Both the position numbers and the translations under genes were made by a program. Positions 1 through 5,938 of a stretch of 6,780 nt of DNA are shown piece after piece. The first letter of the stretch is position 1, and each line of letters begins with the position of its first letter. The stretch comes from an uncultured Prevotella sp. (lineage in GTDB: Bacteria > Bacteroidota > Bacteroidia > Bacteroidales > Bacteroidaceae), in the NCBI GenBank assembly GCA_934281565.1, contig CAKQXI010000125.1, positions 1 to 6,780 of the forward strand, read 5' to 3'. Under the pieces are notes generated by a model. The model did no database searches. It saw only the letters and a program-made list of their open reading frames with translations, and was not told the DNA's origin.

Positions 1-508
1 CTACGAATACGTCGTAGTCGCGTATAGGGTGAACGTCGATCTGGCTTCCTGGCAAGAAAGCTTCGATACCGAAAACATCAACAATCATACCACCCTTAGT
101 GCGGCACTTGATGTAACCCTGGATAACTTCCTCGTTCTCAAGAGCTGCGTTAACACGCTCCCAAGACTTGCTCAAACGAGCTTTCTTGTGAGAAAGTACC
201 AACTGACCCTTTGTGTCTTCTTGGTTTTCTACATAAACCTCAACCTTGTCACCTACTTTCAAATCTGGGTTATAACGGAACTCAGAAGCAGGGATGATAC
301 CGTCGCTCTTGTAACCGATGTTTACGATAACCTCTTTCTTGTCTACAGAGATTACTGTACCCTCTACAACTTGGTGCTCGGTAACTTTGTTAAGGGTTTC
401 GTCATAGGCCTTCTCGAGGTCTGTCTTGCTGACGTTTGCGCTTGCGCCATTCTCAAACTCTTCCCAATTGAAGTCGTCCAATGGCTGTACGTTCTTTAAA
501 TTTGACAT
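1..508 (-). CDS. rpsA: 30S ribosomal protein S1, N-terminal part (runs off left edge)
   Basis: S1 binds mRNA on the small ribosomal subunit and helps recruit and unfold messages. The visible 169 codons begin MSNLKNVQPLDDFNWEEFEN and read open to the window edge. Residues about 45-110 form the first S1/OB-fold repeat (VVEGTVISVDKKEVIVNIGY, then SDGIIPASEFRYNPDLKVGD and GQLVLSHKKA). A second repeat starts near residue 127 (VIQGYIKCRTKGGMIVDVFG, then IEAFLPGSQID). Both match S1 of Bacteroidetes as I know it. The ATG at 508-506 is the natural start: it opens the conserved acidic N-terminus and follows an AU-rich leader with no Shine-Dalgarno sequence. S1 genes in this phylum are typically longer than 550 codons, so roughly two thirds lies outside the window. 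The identification is secure; the remaining domains are not visible. Confidence 0.97.
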   Translation of the reverse strand, partial: MSNLKNVQPLDDFNWEEFENGASANVSKTDLEKAYDETLNKVTEHQVVEGTVISVDKKEVIVNIGYKSDGIIPASEFRYNPDLKVGDKVEVYVENQEDTKGQLVLSHKKARLSKSWERVNAALENEEVIQGYIKCRTKGGMIVDVFGIEAFLPGSQIDVHPIRDYDVFV

Positions 509-534
509 AAAAAATTAATAAAATATTAAAATTA

Positions 535-551
535 ATAAAGTTAGACTTTAT
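535..551. repeat. 7-bp palindrome in the rpsA leader
   Basis: ATAAAGT and ACTTTAT are perfectly complementary around a 3-nt loop, placing a small hairpin inside the predicted rpsA 5' leader, 27 nt before the start codon. On the start-codon side of it, the 12-mer AAAATTAATAAA occurs twice within 30 nt. E. coli rpsA is autoregulated through hairpins in its leader, so a control role is conceivable, but the stem is only A/T-rich and weak. Confidence 0.4.
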
Positions 552-572
552 GTGAATTATATAAATCGGGCG

Positions 573-580
573 CAAAGTTA
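573..580 (-). promoter_or_regulatory. Probable rpsA promoter, -7 box TAACTTTG
   Basis: Read on the minus strand, 580-573 is TAACTTTG, a full match to the Bacteroidetes -7 consensus TAnnTTTG. I see no TTTG -33 box at the expected 19-21 nt upstream. Transcription would begin near 566-568 and give an AU-rich leader of about 60 nt. The rest of the 509-691 gap between rpsA and mltF shows no convincing gene or terminator. Confidence 0.6.
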
Positions 581-691
581 CTCATTTTCATCGAATTAGT
601 GTGCTTTGTTGCTCGTTATTTACTTTGTGTTACGTTTTTTTAACTAAAAGTTTCCTTTTATTTCGCGGAATAGGGGCCATATACCTTATTA

Positions 692-1930
692 TTATATATG
701 GTATTTGCCTTGGTATTTCCTATGGGCTTTCATGGGTGCACCATGGAAACCGCCACCAAAACCACCGCTTCCTCTATCAAAGCTACGGGTTGGTATGATG
801 CCCCCGCAATAGTCGCTCCAACGTGAACGTATGCGGTCTACATAATCGGCGGTTTCACTTCCTCTCATATAGCCGTATTTCACGACACCATCTCCATAGT
901 AGGCAGGCTGTGACAGTCGCAATACATATTCTTTTACCTCGTCCCAGTGCTGGGGATTACCACCATGTTTGCGTGTCAATGCCATGGCATCACGTATATG
1001 ATAGTATCCACCGTTATAGGAAGCAAGGGCAAAGAGTATGCGTTGGCTTGGGTCGCCTATGTCCGAGAAATGTTGTTGAAGTTCTGCCATATAGCGTGCG
1101 GCGGCAGCGATATTGGCTTCTGGCTCATGTATCATTTCCATAGGAAGTCCAAGATGGGAGGCAGTGGATGGCATGATTTGCATTAGTCCACAGGCACCTG
1201 CCCAAGAGCGAGCATTGGGGTCGAAGCAACTTTCTTGGTAGCATTGTGCTGCCATCAAGCGCCAATCCATCCTTGCTGTTCCAGAATACATCTGGAAATA
1301 ATGGTCATACTTGGATATGACTCCTTTCGAGCGGTTGAGGAAAGGCGAGTAGACATGGCGACGGATGCTCTTGCTGGAAAGCAAGAACGATTCTTCTTTC
1401 TTTACTTGGGCTATCATGGTTGGACGAAACCAGTGATTGAGTGTGTCGGCAAGACTCTTGTTGCCACCCAGTACTGCCCATTGTGTCTTGTTGTTGTCTG
1501 GTGTGACACCACAGAAAAGTAAGTTGCCCTTGGTAGAGTGACGGGGTAGGGGAACGGCAATGATGTCTCCTTCTCCTTTCTCTAATTTTTTGATCATTTC
1601 AGTTGTATCCTTACATTCTTCCACACGCAGTGACACGCCGATTTGTTGAGCAAACTTCTCGCAAAGTAAGTATTGCAGACCCATGCCGTGGTTGTGATAA
1701 TTATAATAGGTGGTAGGGCCATTCACAGTAAGCATGATAAGTTCACCGTTTTCTACGATGTCATCCAATGAGAAACCTTTGTTTCCTGACAGCGTGGAGT
1801 CAGAGGCATTGGTATCCTCCGTGTCACCTATGGGAGTGCCCCAAGGTGTCATTTCGGGCTGTTCTTTTTTGTGGGAACACCCTACTGTTAGCAAAAGCGT
1901 AAATAACGCCAATAAATATACTTTCTTCAT
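692..1930 (-). CDS. mltF: Lipoprotein lytic murein transglycosylase, MltF type
   Basis: This 412-residue protein should cleave peptidoglycan glycan strands between MurNAc and GlcNAc, leaving 1,6-anhydroMurNAc, while anchored to a membrane in the periplasm. A signal peptide with lipobox LTVGC puts the lipidated cysteine at residue 18. Residues about 53-170 resemble a solute-binding-protein family 3 module (first-lobe blocks such as GLQYLLCEKFAQQIGVSLRV and GDIIAVPLPR). The SLT catalytic domain covers about 222-375, with the acid/base Glu233 in QES, the GLMQIMPSTA motif at 248-257 and ASYNGG at 303-308. A Gly-rich, basic tail (387-412) follows. The second lobe of the sensor module seems mostly missing compared with E. 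coli MltF (518 residues), which may impair ligand sensing. The gene is divergent from hisG and has no Shine-Dalgarno sequence. The enzyme class is certain; the MltF assignment is likely. Confidence 0.92.
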   Translation of the reverse strand: MKKVYLLALFTLLLTVGCSHKKEQPEMTPWGTPIGDTEDTNASDSTLSGNKGFSLDDIVENGELIMLTVNGPTTYYNYHNHGMGLQYLLCEKFAQQIGVSLRVEECKDTTEMIKKLEKGEGDIIAVPLPRHSTKGNLLFCGVTPDNNKTQWAVLGGNKSLADTLNHWFRPTMIAQVKKEESFLLSSKSIRRHVYSPFLNRSKGVISKYDHYFQMYSGTARMDWRLMAAQCYQESCFDPNARSWAGACGLMQIMPSTASHLGLPMEMIHEPEANIAAAARYMAELQQHFSDIGDPSQRILFALASYNGGYYHIRDAMALTRKHGGNPQHWDEVKEYVLRLSQPAYYGDGVVKYGYMRGSETADYVDRIRSRWSDYCGGIIPTRSFDRGSGGFGGGFHGAPMKAHRKYQGKYHI

Positions 1931-1941
1931 GATTCAGGGCA

Positions 1942-1957
1942 CAAAATTACAAAATTA
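1942..1957 (-). promoter_or_regulatory. Tandem -7 boxes for mltF
   Basis: On the minus strand TAATTTTG occurs twice back to back (1957-1950 and 1949-1942). Each copy matches the Bacteroidetes -7 consensus TAnnTTTG exactly. Neither has an obvious TTTG -33 box at 19-21 nt. The start codon begins at 1930, so transcripts would carry leaders of only about 5 or 13 nt, close to leaderless. Confidence 0.5.
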
Positions 1958-1989
1958 CTTGCATATTCGGATGAAAAACTGTATTTTTG
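1958..1989 (+). promoter_or_regulatory. Probable hisG promoter
   Basis: The -7 box TATTTTTG at 1982-1989 matches TAnnTTTG exactly. A -33 element CTTG (1958-1961) precedes it with a 20-nt spacer, within the 19-21 nt typical of Bacteroidetes. Transcription should start near 1995, giving a leader of about 22 nt with no Shine-Dalgarno sequence. There is no room for a His-rich leader peptide, so classical his attenuation is not apparent. The -33 side abuts the mltF -7 boxes, so the divergent promoters may compete. Confidence 0.65.
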
Positions 1990-2017
1990 CAATGTTTTTT
2001 AATGAAAATGTAGAAAT

Positions 2018-2869
2018 ATGTTACGAATAGCAGTTCAATCAAAGGGTCGTCTCTTCGATGACACCATGAATCTTCTTTCGGAGGCAGACATTAAGGTGAG
2101 TGCCTCGAAGCGTACCCTTTTAGTACAGTCCAGCAACTTCCCTCTTGAGGTTCTCTATCTTCGAGACGATGATATTCCACAAAGTGTGGCATCAGGCGTT
2201 GCCGATATTGGCATTGTGGGTGAAAACGAGTTCATGGAGCGTGGCGAGAACGCCCAGATTATTGATCGCCTTGGGTTCAGCAAGTGCCGTTTGAGTCTTG
2301 CCATCCCTAAGAAGATTGATTACTCTGGTTTGCAATGGTTCAATGGCAAGAAGATAGCTACTTCTTATCCTAATATCTTGCGCAGTTTCTTGAAGAAGAA
2401 TGACATTGCAGCCGATGTGCACGTTATCACTGGTTCGGTTGAGATTAGTCCGGGCATTGGTTTGGCTGATGGTATCTTTGATATAGTAAGTTCTGGCTCT
2501 ACGTTGGTAAGCAACAATCTTGCCGAGGTTGAGGTTGTGATGAAAAGCGAGGCTCTGCTTATTGGCAACTGGAATATGGATGAGCAGAAGCACCAGATAC
2601 TGAATGAAATGCTGTTCCGTTTCGAGGCTGTCCGCTCTGCACAGGACAAGAAGTATGTGATGATGAACGCACCTAAGGATAAGGTGGTGGAGATCACCAA
2701 GGTATTGCCTGGTATCAAGAGCCCAACAGTTATCCCATTGGCGGACAGCGAGTGGTGTTCAATCCATACCGTGCTTGACGAGAAACGTTTTTGGGAAATC
2801 ATTGGCAAGTTGAAGGAATTAGGTGCCCAAGGCATCTTGGTTTCTCCTATTGAGAAGATGATATTGTAA
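2018..2869 (+). CDS. hisG: ATP phosphoribosyltransferase, long form
   Basis: This is the first committed enzyme of histidine synthesis, condensing ATP with PRPP to phosphoribosyl-ATP, and normally the histidine-feedback point. At 283 residues it is the long, self-sufficient form with a C-terminal regulatory domain, not the short form that needs HisZ. The N-terminus RIAVQSKGRLFDD and the block SGVADIGIVGEN (59-70) are typical of the periplasmic-binding-protein-like catalytic fold. The PRPP/phosphate loop is DGIFDIVSSGSTL at 151-163. The C-terminal ACT-like domain spans about 210-283 (KYVMMNAP, then LPGIKSPTVIPLAD and LGAQGILVSPIEKMIL). The ATG at 2018 follows a good promoter and opens the conserved N-terminus. 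It heads the hisG-hisD-hisC cluster, separated from hisD by 179 nt of repeats. The protein looks intact. Confidence 0.97.
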   Translation: MLRIAVQSKGRLFDDTMNLLSEADIKVSASKRTLLVQSSNFPLEVLYLRDDDIPQSVASGVADIGIVGENEFMERGENAQIIDRLGFSKCRLSLAIPKKIDYSGLQWFNGKKIATSYPNILRSFLKKNDIAADVHVITGSVEISPGIGLADGIFDIVSSGSTLVSNNLAEVEVVMKSEALLIGNWNMDEQKHQILNEMLFRFEAVRSAQDKKYVMMNAPKDKVVEITKVLPGIKSPTVIPLADSEWCSIHTVLDEKRFWEIIGKLKELGAQGILVSPIEKMIL

Positions 2870-2873
2870 TTTA

Positions 2874-3016
2874 TAATTAAGAATTAATAATTAAGAATTA
2901 GGCTTGCGCCTTGATGAGTATCATTGCGCTTGATGGGTATCATTGAGAATGAATGTATCATGAGAATGAATAGGTAAATCTTTAATTCTTAATTCTAAAT
3001 TATTAATTCTTAATTA
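2874..3016. repeat. MITE-like inverted repeat between hisG and hisD
   Basis: Two 27-nt arms (2874-2900 and 2990-3016) are inverted copies with a single mismatch. They enclose 89 nt. Each arm is built on the 12-mer AATTAAGAATTA: direct copies sit at 2875-2886 and 2889-2900, and inverted copies (TAATTCTTAATT) at 2983-2994 and 3004-3015. A decayed further copy lies near 3023-3034. AT-rich repeats of this look are, from memory, common between genes in Prevotella and Bacteroides. It has no coding capacity and I see no clear target-site duplication. In RNA it would fold a long AU hairpin inside the his transcript and could act as a processing or partial stop site. There is no TAnnTTTG box here, so hisD probably depends on readthrough from hisG. 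Confidence 0.75.
2904..2960 (+). repeat. Three contiguous degenerate ~19-nt tandem repeats
   Basis: Inside the loop of the inverted repeat, three units follow without gaps: 2904-2923 (20 nt), 2924-2942 (19 nt) and 2943-2960 (18 nt). Each begins TTG and ends TATCA. The first two are nearly identical (TTGCGC(C)TTGATG[A/G]GTATCA); the third is more decayed. A possible fourth partial unit (TGAGAATGAATAGGTA) follows at 2961. The function is unknown. Confidence 0.65.
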
Positions 3017-3048
3017 ATTGAATATTCTTAATTTAAAAAAAGAGTGGA

Positions 3049-4335
3049 ATGAAGGTAATCAAATATCCTGCAAAGGAAGAATGGAGCGAGATTGTGAAAC
3101 GCCCTCATCTTGATATGTCGCAGCTTAATGCGACCGTGGAGGGTGTACTCAATGATGTAAAGAACAATGGCGATGAAGCCGTGAAGCGTTATGAGGAGAA
3201 GTTTGATCATGCCCATCTCAATTCTTTAGCTGTTACGGAAGCGGAGATAGAGGAAGCGGAGCGACTGGTTTCTCCCGAACTCAAAGCTGCTTTGCAACTT
3301 GCCCATCATAATATTGCCATATTCCACCAGAGCCAGAAGTTCGAGGGTGAGAAAGTAAGCACCTGCAAAGGCGTTACTTGTTGGCAAAAGAGTGTTGCCA
3401 TCCAGAAAGTGGGACTTTATATTCCCGGTGGTACCGCTCCTTTGTTCTCTACCGTACTGATGCTTGCCACTCCAGCCAAGATAGCTGGGTGTGAGGAAAT
3501 AGTGCTATGTACTCCTCCTAACCGTGAGGGAAAGGTGAACCCTGCTATCCTCATGGCTGCCAAGATTGCTGGTGTCAGCAAGATATTCAAGGCTGGTGGC
3601 GTACAGGCTATCGGTGCAATGGCATACGGTACCGAGAGCGTACCTAAGGTATATAAGATATTTGGTCCGGGCAATCAATATGTCATGGCTGCCAAGCAGC
3701 ACGTTTCGCTCCATGATGTTGCAATAGATATGCCTGCAGGTCCATCTGAAGTATGTGTCATTGCCGATGATAGTTGCAATCCAGTGTTTGCTGCCGCCGA
3801 CCTTTTGTCACAGGCAGAGCACGGCATTGACTCACAAGTGTTCTTTATCACTACTTCCGAGAGCGTGTTGGAGGAAGTGCAGCGACAGGTAATGGAACAG
3901 TTGGAACGCTTGCCTCGTAAGGATATGGCGCAGAAATCACTTGACAACTCGAAGTTCATCCTCGTGCATACCAAGGACGAGGCTATGGAGTTGAGCAACA
4001 CTTATGCCCCAGAGCATTTGATTATCGCCACTGACGACTATGAACTGCTTGCCGAGAAAGTGGTGAATGCAGGGAGTGTGTTCTTGGGTAACTATGCGTG
4101 TGAGAGTGCGGGCGACTATGCCAGTGGCACAAACCATACTTTGCCTACCCACGGCTATGCCTTGGCATATAATGGTGTTAATTTAGATAGTTATAATCGT
4201 AAGATTACATTCCAGCATCTTACCGAAGATGGTATCCGTAGCATCGGGGACGCTGTGGTTACCATGGCGGAGAATGAGCAGTTGGAGGCTCATGCCAATG
4301 CGATGCGATTAAGAGTAAAGGAGGTGAAAGCATGA
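3049..4335 (+). CDS. hisD: Histidinol dehydrogenase
   Basis: This zinc enzyme carries out the last two steps of histidine synthesis, oxidising L-histidinol through histidinal to L-histidine with two NAD+. The 428 residues match the family length and are collinear with E. coli HisD at a constant offset of 4. The zinc ligands are all present: Gln255 and His258 (SQAEHG), Asp356 (GDYASG) and His415 (LEAHANA). The catalytic pair Glu322-His323 sits in YAPEHL. Other family blocks are GLYIPGGTAPLFSTVLM (122-138), GGVQAIGAMAYGT (183-195), FGPGNQYV (205-212) and DMPAGPSE (227-234). The start at 3049 opens the normal N-terminus after an A-rich stretch with only a weak GAG. The stop overlaps the hisC start by four bases (ATGA). 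No defects are seen. Confidence 0.98.
   Translation: MKVIKYPAKEEWSEIVKRPHLDMSQLNATVEGVLNDVKNNGDEAVKRYEEKFDHAHLNSLAVTEAEIEEAERLVSPELKAALQLAHHNIAIFHQSQKFEGEKVSTCKGVTCWQKSVAIQKVGLYIPGGTAPLFSTVLMLATPAKIAGCEEIVLCTPPNREGKVNPAILMAAKIAGVSKIFKAGGVQAIGAMAYGTESVPKVYKIFGPGNQYVMAAKQHVSLHDVAIDMPAGPSEVCVIADDSCNPVFAAADLLSQAEHGIDSQVFFITTSESVLEEVQRQVMEQLERLPRKDMAQKSLDNSKFILVHTKDEAMELSNTYAPEHLIIATDDYELLAEKVVNAGSVFLGNYACESAGDYASGTNHTLPTHGYALAYNGVNLDSYNRKITFQHLTEDGIRSIGDAVVTMAENEQLEAHANAMRLRVKEVKA
4319..4324 (+). promoter_or_regulatory. Strong Shine-Dalgarno for hisC inside hisD
   Basis: A perfect AGGAGG, within AAAGGAGGTGA at 4317-4327, lies in the last codons of hisD (K-E-V-K) with a 7-nt spacer to the hisC ATG at 4332. 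With the ATGA overlap this points to translational coupling of hisD and hisC. Strong Shine-Dalgarno sequences are uncommon in Bacteroidetes, and the transcript-leading genes in this window lack one. Confidence 0.75.
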
Positions 4336-5366
4336 AACAGTTGAAAGACTTGTGCCGAGAGAACATCTGGAACTTGGCACCTTATAGTTGTGCTCGCACG
4401 GAGTTCAGTGGCAAGAATGCCCACGTGTTCCTCGATGCCAACGAGAATCCTTATCACGAACCGTTCAATCGTTATCCAGACCCATTGCAAACGGAACTGA
4501 AAAAGCAGATTAGTGTGGTAAAGGGTGTACCAGAGAAACAAATCTTCTTGGGCAATGGCAGTGACGAGGCTATAGACTTGGTGTATCGCATCTTCTGTCG
4601 TCCGGGGTTTGATAATGTGGTGGCTATTGCTCCTACATATGGAATGTATGAGGTATGTGCTGATATTAATGATGTGGAGTATCGCCCTGTGCTTCTTGAT
4701 GAGCGTTTTCAGATAACGGCGGACAAGCTATTGGCTGCCTGTGATGCGAACACGAAAGTCATCTGGATATGTAGTCCTAACAATCCTACGGGCAATCTCA
4801 TTGATCCTCATGTCGTAGTCGATGTGCTGACGAAGTTTGAGGGTATCGTGATTGTTGATGAGGCATACAGTGATTTCGCAAGTGTCAAGCCATTCCGTTC
4901 TTATCTTGCCCATTTCCCTAATCTCATAGTGCTCAATACCATGAGCAAGGCATGGGGCTGTGCTGCTCTCCGTTTAGGTATGGCTTTTGCGAGTGAGGAA
5001 ATTATTGATATATTTAATAAGGTGAAATATCCCTACAATATCAATCTACTTACCCAGCAACAGGCATTGGAGGTATTAAAAGATCCATACAAGGTGGATG
5101 AATGGGTGAAGAATATCCTTCAGGAACGTAGCAAGATGCTTGCGGCATTTATGGACTTGCCTATCTGCGTAAAGGTATATCCTACGGATGCCAACTTCTT
5201 CTTGGCAAAGATGACGGATGCCACTGCCATTTATCATTACCTTGTGGCGCAAGGCATTATCGTGAGAAATCGTAACACTGTGCAGCTTTGTGGCAATTGT
5301 CTTCGTATCACGATTGGCAAAAAGAGTGAGAACATCGAGCTGTTGGCTGCACTTCGGCAATACTAA
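4332..5366 (+). CDS. hisC: Histidinol-phosphate aminotransferase
   Basis: This PLP enzyme transfers an amino group from glutamate to imidazole-acetol phosphate, forming histidinol phosphate. The 344 residues show the fold-type I aminotransferase landmarks in order: LDANENPY (34-41), LGNGSDEAIDLVY with the cofactor-phosphate loop (73-85), SPNNPTGN with Asn151 (148-155), VDEAYSDF with Asp176 and Tyr179 (175-182), the Schiff-base Lys206 in SKAWG, Arg214 in ALRLGM, and the substrate-carboxylate Arg325 in LRITIG. The length is normal and the gene looks intact. The start overlaps the hisD stop and has an excellent Shine-Dalgarno sequence, so it is co-translated with hisD. No hisB follows; the next gene is convergent, with its stop only 3 nt away and no visible terminator between. 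Confidence 0.97.
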   Translation: MKQLKDLCRENIWNLAPYSCARTEFSGKNAHVFLDANENPYHEPFNRYPDPLQTELKKQISVVKGVPEKQIFLGNGSDEAIDLVYRIFCRPGFDNVVAIAPTYGMYEVCADINDVEYRPVLLDERFQITADKLLAACDANTKVIWICSPNNPTGNLIDPHVVVDVLTKFEGIVIVDEAYSDFASVKPFRSYLAHFPNLIVLNTMSKAWGCAALRLGMAFASEEIIDIFNKVKYPYNINLLTQQQALEVLKDPYKVDEWVKNILQERSKMLAAFMDLPICVKVYPTDANFFLAKMTDATAIYHYLVAQGIIVRNRNTVQLCGNCLRITIGKKSENIELLAALRQY

Positions 5367-5369
5367 AAG

Positions 5370-5558
5370 TTAATCAGAACCTTTCACTGCTTCTCCTAAG
5401 GCAATCAAGTTCATGCAGATAGCATCTAAACGAAGCATTCCACCGGGAGAGCAGAGAAAGTCATCTGCACACTTGATAGGTATGGCACGTTCTAAGATGG
5501 TATGAAGTGCAACTTGTATATTAAGCAAACTTTCCTTTGCTAATTCTTTATCAAACAT
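5370..5558 (-). pseudogene. Truncated HEPN (HepT-like, DUF86) protein
   Basis: The 62 codons match the N-terminal half of DUF86/HepT-family HEPN proteins as I know them: the opening helix (MFDKELAKESLLNIQVALHT) followed by DDFLCSPGGMLRLDAICMNL and IALGEAVKG. Full-length members run about 110-140 residues and carry the RNase motif RX4HXY in the second half. Here a TAA comes right after GSD, and the sequence beyond is the 3' end of hisC, so the catalytic half is missing rather than frameshifted. HepT toxins are HEPN ribonucleases neutralised when MntA AMPylates a tyrosine in that motif; this remnant could be neither toxic nor modified there. Its start overlaps the upstream nucleotidyltransferase gene by 8 nt and has a strong AGGAGG. 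The family call is fairly sure. A residual role of the peptide cannot be excluded. Confidence 0.78.
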
Positions 5559-5844
5559 AAATCCCCTCCTTTTGTATTCTTTGTTTGAGCGAATGGTTCA
5601 TCTTTTCCCTAATTCTAACCAAGTCAACCTTTGCTCCTAAGAGCTTCTCCAAATCTGTTTGGATAAGGTCGAGTGTCAGGAATGAGGGTGCTTTTCCCTC
5701 ATAGCAAATATCAACATCACTATTTTCTGTCTGTTCACCACGTGCAACGGAACCGAAGATGCCAATCTTCGTTAAGCCGTATTTAGATGTTGCAGTATCT
5801 TTGTACGAACCCAAAAGATATAATATTTCAGCAGTAGATTTCAT
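5551..5844 (-). CDS. MNT-family nucleotidyltransferase (MntA-like antitoxin)
   Basis: This 97-residue minimal nucleotidyltransferase belongs to the family paired with HEPN proteins. In type VII toxin-antitoxin systems such as MntA/HepT it uses ATP to AMPylate and silence the HEPN ribonuclease. The Pol-beta fold signature is complete: GSVARG at 31-36, the metal-binding Asp43 and Asp45 in SDVDI, and the third carboxylate Asp74 in KVDLV. The frame is open further upstream to an ATG at 5997, but the ATG at 5844 is preferred. It gives the usual family length and N-terminus (MKSTAEILYLLGSYKD), and the promoter lies between the two candidates. The HEPN gene overlaps its 3' end. The antitoxin looks intact although its partner is truncated. 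It may be decaying or acting on a partner elsewhere. Confidence 0.87.
   Translation of the reverse strand: MKSTAEILYLLGSYKDTATSKYGLTKIGIFGSVARGEQTENSDVDICYEGKAPSFLTLDLIQTDLEKLLGAKVDLVRIREKMNHSLKQRIQKEGIYV
5565..5570 (-). promoter_or_regulatory. Strong Shine-Dalgarno for the hepT remnant
   Basis: On the minus strand AGGAGG (5570-5565) lies in the last codons of the nucleotidyltransferase gene (Q-K-E-G) with a 6-nt spacer to the HEPN ATG at 5558. With the 8-nt gene overlap it marks a coupled start, so the remnant reading frame is probably still translated. Confidence 0.7.
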
Positions 5845-5871
5845 AATTTCTTTAGCTAATGTTATGTGAGA

Positions 5872-5903
5872 CAAAAGTAAGCAATATATTTGGAAGTCGC
5901 AAA
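5872..5903 (-). promoter_or_regulatory. Promoter of the MNT/HEPN pair
   Basis: On the minus strand the -33 box TTTG (5903-5900) is followed, after exactly 20 nt, by the -7 box TACTTTTG (5879-5872). Both match the Bacteroidetes consensus fully. Transcription would begin near 5866, about 20 nt before the ATG at 5844. This supports the shorter mntA start. Confidence 0.75.
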
Positions 5904-5938
5904 TTTCTGGATATGTTTTTGTAAAAAGTAACGCTGTT

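Noticed and set aside
29..499. Open plus-strand frame of 156 codons
   Set aside because: It lies antisense to rpsA and has no family resemblance; the minus-strand S1 reading is unmistakable.
601..798. Hydrophobic 65-codon plus-strand frame
   Set aside because: It starts in the AT-rich rpsA upstream region and runs antisense into mltF; the apparent hydrophobicity follows from T-rich sequence and no promoter or ribosome site supports it.
2904..2960. CRISPR-like array
   Set aside because: Units are contiguous with no spacers and no cas genes are present.
2192..4541. Many minus-strand open frames opposite hisG, hisD and hisC
   Set aside because: All are shadows of strongly conserved his genes with no recognisable domains.
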